64,000 nucleotides of DNA from Earliella scabrosa (taxonomy: Eukaryota > Basidiomycota > Agaricomycetes > Polyporales > Polyporaceae), in the NCBI GenBank assembly GCA_022605405.1, contig JABYQQ010000029.1, positions 124,001-188,000 on the forward strand, written 5' to 3'. Positions 9,994 through 22,138 of this stretch are shown here, piece by piece. The stretch's first letter is position 1. Every line of letters begins with the position of its first letter. The notes beneath the pieces are model-generated. The model saw only the letters and a program-made list of their open reading frames with translations, was not told where the DNA came from and did not search any database. The position numbers were made by a program, and so were the translations under genes.

Positions 9994-12900
9994 GACGCCG
10001 TCGATCCCAAGCGATATATAGACATGATCTCTGGAGCCTCGACGATCGCGGCCGCTCTCTCAGCCTGCAACAGCAGTCTGGCCTCTCCCCGGTACTCCCC
10101 GCACACCTTAACGTCCGCCCGCGCGACACTCGCCATCGGGCGCGGGCGACGACAGTACGCGCGCCTTCTTCCACTCATTGCGGGCAAACCCTCAAGCTAT
10201 TCGGCAGATACTCGGGCGACGATCCCCAAGGCACACCCCGACGCTCGTCGGTGACTCGGTGCAACATATATGCACGGCGATGCAGCCTCCTGGGCCCCGC
10301 TGCGCCGCTCGCCACGGCTCTCTGGCAGCTCTGTGGCCGAGGACTCGCGGATCCCCGTCACCGTACAGCACGCCAAGCCCTTCTTTGCTATGGGTGACGC
10401 CCATTTGAGTTTGTTTGTGGGGGCTTCGTGGACCTTCACGGTCGTAAGAGGAAGCCTGCCATATGCGTCGCCCGAGGAGGCGTGGCATGCCGTGGACAGT
10501 CCCCCATCGTTGTCGCTGTCGCTGTCGCTGTCGCCGTCGCCGTCAAAGTCGCCGCGGGTGTGATATGGCCTCGGTCAGCCGGGCTGCAGCGGCGCGCGTC
10601 CCGTTCTTGTCCATGTCGCGCGTCTCCGCCGCCGTCAAAGTCAACTGTCAGGGTAGTACCCGGTAAGCAAGTACGCCTATGCACCCTAGTCTGGGTTCTC
10701 GATAGCTGGCGGTGGGTTCCGCGTATAACCATGGGTCGTCTCCATCGCCCGTCGCCCGTCGGGTAAGTTTCGGGCGGGGGCGCGTTGCCAAGTGTACGTA
10801 GAGACGTCGTACCCCGCATATATGCGAGTATGCGACTCCACCTCTCCCTCGCTGTCGTCTTCGAACTCGTCGAATCGCGCGGGGTCCGGCGGGCTTGGCA
10901 CTCGCAGCAAGCTTCTCAGCGTCTTAGCAACAGCGCTTCGAATAAGTACGATAGTACGGTTACTACTAGCTCCTCGCTTCGGGTAGCCTATGGTGAGACC
11001 TTCTCGTGTGACGTGGGATCGGTGGGATGTAGGATGTGGGATGTGGGAGGGGTTACGGGGAATTGGGCCGTTGCTGCGTTCAGGTTGTCGGTGCTCGGGC
11101 TCATCGCGACTGTCCATGTACTTGCTCGTTATGTACGCGAGACTGTTACTGCATTGGGTGCGCTGAAACTCTACAGCCAACGCGTAACGTCGAAGCGCAA
11201 CGGTTCAATCCTCGTCCAAGTACAGTCGTAAATGTACCGACTGTATGAGTTCCAGTACCGCGTACTGGATACTAGATCGTGATCCGGGACGTATCATCGC
11301 AACCTGACCTGGGGTATAAGTACGCCACACAGCATTCGACTGTCCTAGTGCGGACTGTCAGCACTGACGGCGTTGCGCCCTGACCCTGGGAACACACCAC
11401 GGAGGGAAGAGCGAAGGAGCGATTGCACAGTACACTTGCTGCAGGCTTAGCGCCGAGAGGTTCGCGTCCAACAGGCCCGGAAGCCTAAGCCCGGCTGTCG
11501 AGCGACGACCAAAGGGGCTGAAGAAGAGGCTGCATGCGCGTGCGAAGCTGCGAACCGCGACCTTCCGCTGGTTCGCGCTGATCCCGAGGCGTGGGCGACG
11601 GGGTGCCAGCCGGTCTGAGTAGGATGGGATCTGCGCCACGAGGATTGAGTGCTGTGGCCACTCGTAGGTTCACGGGTCGGGGGGCGGTGGAAGTCGTTTG
11701 CGCCCGAGGGCGTTGTGGCGAATGAAGAGACTCGACTTCAGTGCAGGCCTTCAGGTGTGACGGGTGTGCTTGTGGACCGGACCTTTGAGCTTCGAAAGGC
11801 AGTCTTCTTGGGGTGATGCCTGCCACGGATGCAAACGGTGATCCCGGATGCGCAGTACCACCGTACGCAGTTGCTGTCGTGTCGATGAAGGGACGGCGAC
11901 GGAAGGTGAGCTCGCGGATCTTATGCGAGTTCGCTCGTAACACCTTCGCAGGACGCTGCCACTGCCAAGACATCTGTCGGCGGCGGCGGTTTGGCGAGCC
12001 AGTCGTTGTTCGGGCCAGGATCGATATCAGGAAGGGCGGAAGGTCGAGGAAGCACAGCAGAGACCACCCGTAATGGGGGAGACAGCTGACTGCTGCGTTT
12101 GCATCGGCTTCGGACGACCGAGGACGACGAGCAGGATAAGCATTCAAATATTAATCCATGGACGGTCAAGAGACAGTCTGTGTGTTAGGCCGTCTCGTCT
12201 CCGAAAAGCGATTGGGGCCGCAGTAGACAGGTTATCGTGCGCGCGAGCGAGGGAAGGTGCAACTTGCGTATGTATGCAGCTGTGTGCTCCAACTGGACTT
12301 CCCGACCTTTGCCAAGACATCGTGACTGGGGGCAGCGGTGATACTGCAGAGTATCTGGGTTGGCCGGTCAGTCCGAAGGTGTCGTGCGGAAGAGATGACT
12401 ACGCACTGTGGGAGGGGGACTGCGCTTGTATCAGCGTCTGACCACTAGTGCGAGCCCGACTCGGACGTCGAGACGTACCAGAACTGGTCACTGCACGCAC
12501 GCTCCTCCGAGTCCCGAACTCCCGACAAGCTCACGCAATAGGTAGCGAAAGTTGAACGCGAGGAGGCGATGCGCACACCCGCCGATTTGTGCGTTCTGCG
12601 GTGCGTGATTGTGTGGATGCCTCGTCCCGACTCCCGGGTACGCGGCCTCGATGGACGTGGACGGTGTTGGACGCGCGAATCATAGACGGGATCAGGATCG
12701 GAGGGTGGCTATAGGCAGCGATAGTGCCTTCGGTGACGGATAGTCGACGTCTGCTTATGAGATCAGGTCGCAGCGGCCGTCGAAGCTGATAGTGGTCGGT
12801 GCGGTTGTGCTTCCTGTGATATCCGACAGGTGCTGAGGAGCCCCCTTCGGATACGCGCGAGCGAGTCCTTCGCGTACATACCTGTATCTGTGTTCGCGGC

Positions 12901-14845
12901 GGCTTCAGGTGATGTTCACGTCGTCGCGACGCCAGTGGAGAGCACGTTGCTGCTACTCACAGAGCAAATCATCCATTGAGCCGTCCAGCTGTCGAGGCCC
13001 GTGGGATATTCAATGATGACGCTGCGGACTCGGAGATGGCGCGCAGACGACTTTGCGCCAACTCGACAATCTCGCGGGCTTGTGTCCACTGTCCAGTAAA
13101 TGGGCACTGAAGTACTGACATGCTATGCACGTCCAACATATGGCAAGATCGTGACGTCTTTCGGATGGTACGATGCTGAGACTCAGAGTACGCCGGGTGA
13201 ACGGGACAGGGGTCGCCGGTGCACGTCTCCTCGGACCTCTAGAGCGGATGAAGACCGGCTGCGGTAGGAGGCGGGTGCGGCGCGCAGCGACGAGGAGAAG
13301 CTTCAGGCGGCTGTCGAGAGCTGTCGAATCGAAGTCGAGGGGGATTCCCGGGGTTGGGTCGGACGCCGCTGCAGGCCCACGCCAAGCGTTCCTCAGGTGC
13401 GGGACGTCACCTCTGGGATGCTGGGATGAACGATACTTATTGCTGCATGCTCAGCGCTCAGCCGTGGAGACTGGACTGCGACATTTGGCTGCGCGATACC
13501 TTGAAGGCGTGATTGACGTCGGACAGCGAAGCTTAGGTTGCCGTTGGGTCGACGGTCACCGGTCGCGTGCCGCCGGTCATGTCTTCCACGGACCAGGGTG
13601 CCCTCGCCCGGAGCTTCGTCATGTCTGCAAGGAGGATTACAGGTATGAGCGGCGAGTCCGTCATGCTGCATCGACGACGACAGCGCACTCACCTGAGTTA
13701 ACCTGCAGAAGCAATGGAATGGTACACTGTGTTAGGCGCCCACATGCTTGGAAACCATCGGGCTTGGAGCGTTCCTCAGCGTACGGCCTCCGAGGTGCGT
13801 TGACGGAGAAACAGCAGCTCGCTCGGTATGCCTCGGTATGCTCGTCGGTGGGAGGGATCGATGGAGGCCAGTGCCTGACCGTGCGATGTCCTGGGAGCTA
13901 GCTCGGTGCCACATCATCCGGAGTGATCCATGTTCACCGAGAGTGAGACGAAACAAGATGGCCCCTCCCCCTGGCACACACGGCTGCGTCTGGCGGTGCA
14001 TCCGTGGTTGGTGGAGCCATGCATTCTTGGACACCTGTAGGCTGCAGTGGGCGGCCGACTCGTAGAATTTGAGAGTTGGAGAGGAGAAGGTTTCCGACGC
14101 GTGCGGGCGAACTGGCCGCGGTTGGGTGGTCCGACGCGTCGTGAAACCGGAGCAGCAGCGGAGAGCTGTTCATCATCATCAGCACTTGTGCGATCAGGAG
14201 GTTCAAGGACGTCCATTGGAAGTGTGCTGAGGATCACTCCGAGTCCGATATCGACGTTCTGGTGTTACCTGGTAGAAGATAAGTCCTTTTGGTGTCGAGA
14301 ATCCAAACCCTCCCGTCGAACAGTCCAGAACTATGCACGAGAACCGCAGAACTTCTCTGCGCTCGCTCATTATTGTTGTCCACGAAACGCGGTCTAGAGC
14401 ACGTTGGTTGAGCAGTTCTCGCGGCTCGCTCCCATTCGAGACAAACGCCGACAACCTAACCCCATGTCGCGGCGGCAAAGGTCGGGTGTGCGCCCAAATG
14501 TGCTTCAAAATCGCGCCTTGCATTCTACCCGCATCAACTGCGCCGTACTGTGCTGTTCTGGTATCAGAGGCAGGGAAGGGGTGACTATTGGAAGAAAGAA
14601 GGGAATGATGATCAAGTTGCGCGGTGGGGTGCCTTGACTGATAAGACGTTACGTGGTCGCTTGTCTGGAGCTTATTGTCTGGAAATGGCGCGCTCGAAAC
14701 CTTGTCCCCGACTTACCGACCGCAAATTGCGCACAAAACTGGTCATCATCTCCCTCGACGAGCTCGACGCGGCGCCCGACGTTCTGCCCCGTTCCCGACG
14801 CCCCCAGCGCTGCCGCTCCTCTCGAGGCCTTCCGCTCGTTAGCCC
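9994..14845. other. Long stretch without a supported gene
   Basis: I read all frames and found no domain, no phase-consistent exon chain and no relics of the families found elsewhere in the window. The longest minus-strand frame (11485-12147) is Arg/Pro/Ser-rich and looks like chance in GC-rich DNA. Simple repeats occur at 10511-10542 and around 11025-11053 (GGATGTG-like). The last 150 bases before 14846 are C/T-rich, which suits the leader and core promoter of the gene that starts there. Confidence 0.5.
10511..10542 (+). repeat. Hexanucleotide microsatellite
   Basis: About five imperfect copies of TGTCGC/CGTCGC run in tandem here. It lies outside any supported gene. Confidence 0.8.
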
Positions 14846-17800
14846 ATGTCCACCCAGGCCCAGTCGTCCTCTCCCTTTGCCCGCTTTTCTCGACTGGCCT
14901 TCCCGTTCAAGTCACCCCCTACGTCTCCCCTCTCTGCCCAGTCGACGCAGACGGAGGAGTGGTACATTCCTTACCATGGCCCGTACGAGCCCCCGAAGGA
15001 CCGCAACACGGACAGCTGGGGCCACCTCGTCAGCGGATGGCTGATGGAGAACGACGGCGAACGGGAACGGGGCGCCCGCACCCGCGCCATGTCGAATGCG
15101 TCGCGGCCGTCGGGCGACGACTCGCGCAGCAACCGGTCCCGCGTCCAGGCGTCGTTCATCAAGCTCGACCAGGCGGGCGGCGTCGGCGACGTCCCGCACC
15201 CCGCGCGCCCGCGCCGCTCGCAGGAGAGCGCGGTCCATCAGCGCACCAGCCTCGCGAGCATCCTCTCCTTCGGGAAGCAGAAGGCCCACAGGCTCCACCA
15301 CGTCTCCTCGACGGGCACGCTCAGAGACGACCGCCTCCTTCCTCCGCCCCTCCCACACTCCGCCCCTCAAGAAGCAGAAGCACCCTCCTCCTCACAGCCC
15401 GCGTTCCCCCGCCGGCATCCGTATGCCTACGCGACTCCCGCCCCTCCCCCTCCCCCCGTCTCGACCCCCGTCCTCTCTGCAGTCCCGCACCCCAGGGGCA
15501 CTACGACCTCAAAATTCACCGTCCAGCTCCTCGACCCCCTCGCACGCAAGCCCACCGCGCCCGCGTACCTCCTCCCCGCCAGCCGTCCGTCCCGCATCAG
15601 CCTCAAGGCGTCCATGTCGACCCCGAACCTCCGTGCGGCCGCAGGGACGGGCTCGCCACTGCCCAAAGGGAAGCAACGCTGGCTCTCGGCGGAGACGTGG
15701 TGCGACGCGCTCATCCTCCCGCGCCCGCGCTTCGCGTTGCGGGTCGGCGACGAGGAGGGAAGCAGCGGAAGGATAGTGAGTCCCCCCTCTAGTCCGATCT
15801 GGCCGCCGGGAATGGAGCCGGGCGTGGGGGCGGAGAAGGCGGGGCTCGTCAAGGCCAAGTCGTTGAAGAAGTCGCACTCCGCCATCCAGCTCGGTTCGCG
15901 ACCTGAGCTCCCGTCGCCACCGCGACCTCCACCGAAGGACGAGGTGAGACCGCAGCCGGGCCCGTCCAACAGGCTGCTGCCCCCGCAGCCTGAGCAGACG
16001 CATCTGCAGATGGAGCAGCGCGGTGGCCAAGTGCAGGCGGAGGACGCGAACACGCACCTGAAGCCCTTCCGGCCAAAGAGCTGGGCGCTGGATGACTTGG
16101 CACTTCCCAGCCCGGTGCCGTCGTTGGCAAAGTGAGCCCCCGTTTATATCCGCGCGTCCGCATCTGACAGGGCGACGCGTGCGTGCTGCGTGGCACTACT
16201 GACGCCGTGCTTGCTGCTGCGCAGGGTGCTCGAGGACGGGAAGAAGCTCGAGGAGGACCGCAAGGCGTGGCAGCGGGAGGCAGCAAAGTCGTTCGCGGAC
16301 AAACGCGCACGCTCCGTCTCGCGAGCACGGTCAAAGTCTATTGGGGCGCGCGCAGCGTCGCACGCCCGCGAGCCAAGTGCATTCGAGGCTCTGGCGGAAG
16401 TGACACTGCTCGGGAGCCAGAAGCGCCGGCCGACGGTCCATGTGCGCGTGCGTCCGCCGCGCTCGGACGGACACACGACGTCGAGCGGTGGCGGGACGGG
16501 CACCGGCACCGGGACTGGAACAGGGCTCGGCACGTTCACCTCGACGCATTCCCAGTCACATACGCGCACGCGCTCGCACGCGCACTCGAACTCGCTCGGG
16601 TCGATCGCGCACTCGCGCTCGGACGAGTCCTTCATGTGGACGCCCGGCCACGGCCGGAACCACTCGCTGGGCAAGAGCGCGCTGCGGATGGTTCGGACGA
16701 CGGCGCACACGGCGGCAGGCCTGTGCGGCATCGCGGGGTCCCCGAACGAGGAGGTGTCTGCGGAGAAGGCGAGGATCGTGGACGAGAAGGCGGCCGCGAT
16801 GGAGGCTGCGCTCCGCCAGGACGGCACGAAGGTCATCCATCTTCGAGATCAGGTCGCGCGCGATGCGAGGGGACGGGACGGCGGCGTGGTGCTGATTACC
16901 CCGGCCAACGCGTCCAACGGCAACGGCAAGCTGCGTGTCGGGGAGCACGGTGCGGGCGTTGGGCCTGGCGGCATTGACGGCGTGTCCCCGACACCGTCCG
17001 GTCTGTCGGTGTCCGCAGAGGGCGTCGGGATCGCGATATCTTCCCCAGTGCCGCCAGAAGATCCCTTCGAGAAAGATCCCATTCGGATCCCCCACCCCTA
17101 CGCTCAGGGCAGCGCGTACCCGTACTACCAGCGCACGCCTGGAAAGGCGCCGATCCTACCGAGCGTGCGCGTGGCGCATGTGGACGGGTCCGCACCGAGC
17201 CCGACAAATACGACCGGCGAGGAGAGCGTGACGAAGCACCGACAGCCCGTCAAGGTCCACCCGTACTCGCCATACACCCAGGTCCAGCACCCGTACGCCG
17301 CCATCACAGGCACCGACCCCGGCCCGAGCTCGAGACCAAAACCGAGGCCGAGCAAGCACCTGGACGTACTGTCGCCAAAGTCGAGCATGTTCGCGGAGCT
17401 CAGTCCTGGTACCATCCGCGAGATCCTGCCGGACGAGATACAGTACTCGCCGTATATCGCCACTCCTCCCGTACGCGTCACCGACCTGCCCATCGCCGCC
17501 GCTCCCCCGGCGACGAACGTGTCTACACACTTGACTTCTTCTCATCCGTACGCGTCTGCGTCGAATCGCATGAGTGAGTGGGGATTTGCCGACGCCCTCA
17601 CGCACACGTTGCATCGGAGTAGCCCGGACAGCGGAGTCGGGACGAGCGAGGCGCATGAGGTGCCTCCCGTACCAGAGCGGCCGGCAGCCGAACGACCGAC
17701 ATTTGCGCGCGTCCTGGAGGACTCGGACGACGTGGTCGTTCTCAGTCCCGATCAGGAGCTCGAGGAGGAAGATGTGAACATGCTCGGTCCGCACTCGAGA

Positions 17801-18984
17801 TCAGGTTCAGGAGTCGAGTCGACCGGTCGCCGTCGCCCTCGGATGCTCCGCGAGACGACACAAGCGTCGTCCAACCACACGCTCGCGTCGTCGCCCATGG
17901 AGAGCATCAACCCTCCCTCGTTCAGACCGGACCTCCACGCCGGCCAGCGCAGCTTCACCTCGTCCGGGTCGTCGCCTGGCGTCGTGTCGACCCAGTCGTC
18001 ACCTCCAGTGTCGCCCGCCCCAGTCAGCTCTGGAGACGACCTCGAGCAGTTCCGAGATCTGTTCTACCAGCTGCCGGCGAACCGGACGCCGTCGTCGGAC
18101 GATGGGCGACCGCCAGTCTCGCGACGGCCGAGCGGGAGCATCCCGATCGAGCTTGGGGCGCGGAGCACGCGCAGCTTGAGCGGGCTGACGACGCTCGCGC
18201 GGCAGCTGAGCGTGAGCATGGACGAGATGCAGGAGAACGAGCAGGCGCTGGAGGAGGCGGATCGTGCGTCGCCGATGTGGGGCACGCGGTATGGCGGTAT
18301 GGCGGGACAGCGTCCGGACGACCTCGGGCCTGATCCTCCTGGCGTGCTCTCGCACTCGTCTTCGCGCTCGGGGTATCGTCGTGATGGCACGCAGTCGCCG
18401 CTGCGGCTTCCGCTTGATGAGGACTTGGTGCTCTCCCAACCGATACACATGGTCCCGGAGGATGTCGAGTCGTCGCGCGCTTCCTCGATGCTCGAGCTTC
18501 CTATTGAGGAAGAACCCAGTGCGTAGTCCATGGCTGTCGTCCTTCTCGGGATTATTGACTGACTGACTCTTCTACAGATCTGCGTCTCCGCGAGGTCGAA
18601 GCCCTCCCCACTCCGTCAGCCTACGACGAGCCAAAGCGGTTCTCGACGCACGTCACTCGGATGCACTACAGCGACAACGAGCTGAGCCCGCTCAGCCCAG
18701 AGGTCGACCGGAGCCGGATCGTGTCTCAGTCGAGCCTCGGCGTCCCGCCCTCGTCCGACGCGGCGCGCTCGAGCTTCATGACGAACACGTCGGGCATGTC
18801 CCGCCTGTCCGACTTCCCTGCGCCGCCCTCCCAGATCACCGCGAGCCACATGTCCATTCTGAACGCGTATTATGGCGACGGCTCGCGTGACGAGGAGACG
18901 GAGGTGGACCCCTCGCGGCACGCGCTGGTGCGGGAAGCCAGCCACGCGACGTTTGGACGGCAGCAGATGGGCGAGGCGCTATAG
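14846..18984 (+). CDS. Large disordered Ser/Pro-rich protein, function unknown
   Basis: Three exons, 14846-16131, 16225-18518 and 18578-18984, give 1328 residues. Intron 1 (93 nt, gtgagc to gcag) joins AA|G into a Lys codon; intron 2 (59 nt, gtgcgt to tacag, branch-like ttgactgac) joins A|AT. Both keep the frame. I recognise no domain. The protein is rich in Ser, Pro, Arg and Gly, with a short ordered-looking N-terminal patch (WYIPYHGPYEPP, then TDSWGHLVSGWLMEND), a charged helical patch after intron 1 (VLEDGKKLEEDRKAWQREAAK), a GTGTGTGTG run and repeated PHPY motifs. This composition suggests a scaffold or regulatory protein of signalling or the cytoskeleton, but that is only an impression. 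The ATG at 14846 follows a pyrimidine-rich leader and is the first in frame. Confidence 0.8.
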
Positions 18985-19646
18985 CCTACCCTTAGTGGCA
19001 ACCTAGTAGTATATACAACTCCGCTCGTTCTAGTGCGTTCCCTCCTCCCCGCCTGCTCCTGCGTTCTTGCTACACTTGCATACGTACGTACATACATTGC
19101 CCTACTTACGATCACCTGTATTCTAGTTTTGACACGCACCGGACGGCTACCCCCTTTGCATCTTGCATCTGCACTTACGTTTACGTTTTACACGTGCTCT
19201 CCACGGTCCTTGTGCTGGATGTTTCTTGCGTACCTGCATATCTATGATGTCCTAACCCCTCCCTTTTTTCCACGGTTCTCGCTCTTGATGTTGACCGAGT
19301 CGGTCGGGTAGCTGTAGAGTGCTCCGCGTGTGTGGTTTTGTTTCCCGTCATGTGTTTATTACTTCAATTTATTGCTGTCGAATTTTGGTGCGCCGCGCGG
19401 CCGTTGCGCTGGATTTGCAGACCGATGTGGAACACAATGCATGGGTTGCAAGGGACATTGACTGACTGGTCTAGCCGTCCCGCAAACGTGGGGGCAGACC
19501 AGTCATGAACCCACCGCGAACTGCGGTGAGCGTCTACAGACCTTGGTTGCCTTCCGCCACCACACTGGAGTGGTAAGTCGTCGAGCACAGCCTGAGTACA
19601 TTCTATACCGGCCAATTCATCGTATTCAGACAGTACATTTGCCTCC
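18985..19646. other. Intergenic: 3' UTR and F-box promoter
   Basis: The stretch is AT-richer than its neighbours and has T-rich tracts after 19030 that suit a 3' UTR and polyadenylation region of the upstream gene. No coding exon or repeat is visible. The F-box gene's leader must lie in its last 100-200 bases. Confidence 0.6.
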
Positions 19647-21559
19647 ATGGATATGTCCGTGGCCTCGATTGACTCCCTGGAAGTCCTGACGCAGGTAATA
19701 ACGGGCAGCATTGGGCAGTTGCGCGAGATCGAGCCCCACGATTGTGCGCGGTGAGCACCAACGTCGACCTATCCATATGTCAAAAACTCATTTAACTCAA
19801 CCCTTATTCACAGGCGAACAGAGCAGGTAAATCCCATCTGTTGTTCGAGTCTGTCCAGTCGGCTTGACACTGTGTACTCGCCATCTAGCTGAAATTTCTC
19901 AAAGGTCTTCTGGTGGATGCGGGATCTATCACGGACGCTCTGACCAACGCCCTGTTGCCTATCAACCGTCTACCTCCCGAGATCTTGATCTACATCTTCT
20001 CCATGTGTCGGGATGAGCGCCCCGTCCACGTTCGTGGACCAGCACGCTGGCCATTCCGCAGGCACTCCACTCACACCCTGGAACCGGCACTCAGCGTATG
20101 TCGCCATTGGAGAGACATCGCACTCTCTACCCCATCCTTGTGGAACAGCATCGTGAACTCCAGCGCGATTCATCGACAGTTCAGTCGCAGCGTAGGCGTC
20201 CCCATCGACGTCCACGTCGTTACTGGCTTCTCCACCGAGATGGCTCAGTGGTGTCTTAACGTTCAGAGCCACATTCGCGAAATGCACATTGGCGACTTTC
20301 GCAGCGCTCTCACGCTCGATCAGGTCGACAAGCTCTTATACTTTCTCAAAATCACCAATGCCGACCAGCTCGAACACCTCAAGATCGACCTTCCTGCGTC
20401 GATCCTCCCTCTTTGGAGCCGCACCCCTCTCTTTCCCCTCTTCTCAGGGCGCGGACGCAGGCTTCGGTCGTTGTGCCTCGCACACGTCTCGTTCCTCCCT
20501 TCGACCCTCTTTCCGTCTCTCGTGCGGTTCGTCCTCTCAGACCCCGCGGGCCCTTCAAGTCGTAACGGACGTCAAACGTGGTCCATGACCGACCTAATCA
20601 GATTCTTGGCCGGTAGTCCCCGTCTCCAAGAACTGTATCTTTGCGGTATCAACATGATCGCCCGCTCTCAGACGCTCTTCACCCCGCTCCCCTCCATCGA
20701 GCTTCCAAAGCTCTGGCAATTCGTGTTCGATGTCTCCGGTTCCAACGAACACCTCATGGCCTCCTCCGTCCGCACCATCACCTCAGCGATCCGCATGCGG
20801 CCTTCATGTCACCGCTTCTTTGCTCCATTTGAGATGGACCTAGAGCTATCTGGCGGCGAACCCCTCGATGCGATGTTATCCGCCATGTCAGGCGGCGCGA
20901 CGCTGACTAGCGTGCGCATAGATTTCGCCGGGGCCACGAAGTTCCTCCGGATGTCCGGCGACACATCTGGCTCCATCACGGTCATCCCGCGCGGCCCTCA
21001 AACGGTGCTCTGGGACGGTCTGTCCGACTTGTTCACCCTCTCCTCCCTCTTTGCCGATGTCGAGGAGCTGTGGATCTCGCTCCGCGCCGACCAGTGGGCG
21101 TTCCTCCGCCAGTATTCGCCCATCTTCACCTGGTTCCCAAAGCTCAAGCGCCTCTTCGTCACGCATTCTCCGCGGACAATAGCCTCCCCTACGTTCGTCC
21201 ATGACCCTGAGTTTGGTGGTCTCCAGGAACTCATGGATCCGCTGACCGTTAATGCCGATGGGACGATGGGATGCCCGCTTCTCGAGACGCTCTGCATCAA
21301 CCTTCCCGCCCATGTCACGGATGTCAGACCCTTGGCGCAGATGCTCGCGTCGCGCGCAGGAACGCGTCCGATTCGCAACGTTGTCATTGGCTACGATCCG
21401 GAGCTGGAGCTGGAAGTCCTTGCGGATGTGTTCGTGCTAGATCAGCTCGTGGAGGAGCTCGTGATTGAGGAAATCCCAGAGGCGTCCCACACGTCCTCCT
21501 CGTGGCTGTTCAGTGTGCCTGTAGCGTTCCAACCCCCTTATAGCTTCAGGAGGAATTAG
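19647..21559 (+). CDS. F-box protein with leucine-rich C-terminal half
   Basis: Exons 19647-19750, 19814-19826 and 19889-21559 encode 595 residues. The middle exon is only 13 nt (gcgaacagagcag), flanked by 63-nt and 62-nt GT-AG introns, and all junctions keep phase. F-box proteins bring substrates to SCF ubiquitin ligases through Skp1. The F-box lies at about residues 62-105, with LLPINRLPPEILIYIFSMC and the later VCRHWRDIALSTPSLW. The rest is a series of irregular Leu-rich units (for example FLAGSPRLQELYLCGI) that would form the substrate-binding surface. This N-terminal helix plus F-box layout is typical of the large Agaricomycete F-box families. The ATG at 19647 was chosen because it opens the helical segment found before such F-boxes; an internal ATG at 19913 would still leave the F-box. 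Confidence 0.88.
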
Positions 21560-22138
21560 CTTCGGGGCGTCACTGGCAGATCTTAGGTTCGTCTCTATAT
21601 TCCGAATTATTCGCGTTCTCTCAACCCTTTATCGGAACAGGATCCCCGTTTGTCCGCGTTCAAGCAGCGGTCTGTAAGACCTGCTGCGACGTCATCTACT
21701 CATGGCTCTCCTGGCTGTGCTGGATATTTCCATCGTGTTCTAGAACAGCTTACAGCTGAAAGCCCGTGGTGCTAGGTTCTCCAGGTACCAGCTACTACAG
21801 GATGGCATACAACGTTTGTGCTCGGGGGCTCTCGCGAGTCTAGACCGTGAAGCCAGGCGTTGACCGTCTGAACCATTCACACCGTTTGGCTGTCGACGGT
21901 CGTCTTCGTCGTCCCCACCACCCTCGCAATCTCCCAGATGTTGTCCGCGTCGTCCTCTTTGTTGCATGCAAGTCAGGAGGCGTCTCGGACTGAACAATAT
22001 ATACTACATACCATCCTCGCTATTGCCATGCCCCTAAATCTCGGGTCGGCCGCCGTAGACTCTCGAGGCTACGGTCGCGTTCTTCGCCAGTGATAATCAC
22101 AACTACAGGAATGTAAGACGGTGCCGTCTAGGATACAG
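21560..22138. other. Intergenic between convergent genes
   Basis: The F-box gene on the plus strand and the kinase chimera on the minus strand end towards each other here. No exon, repeat or RNA gene could be supported. Confidence 0.6.
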
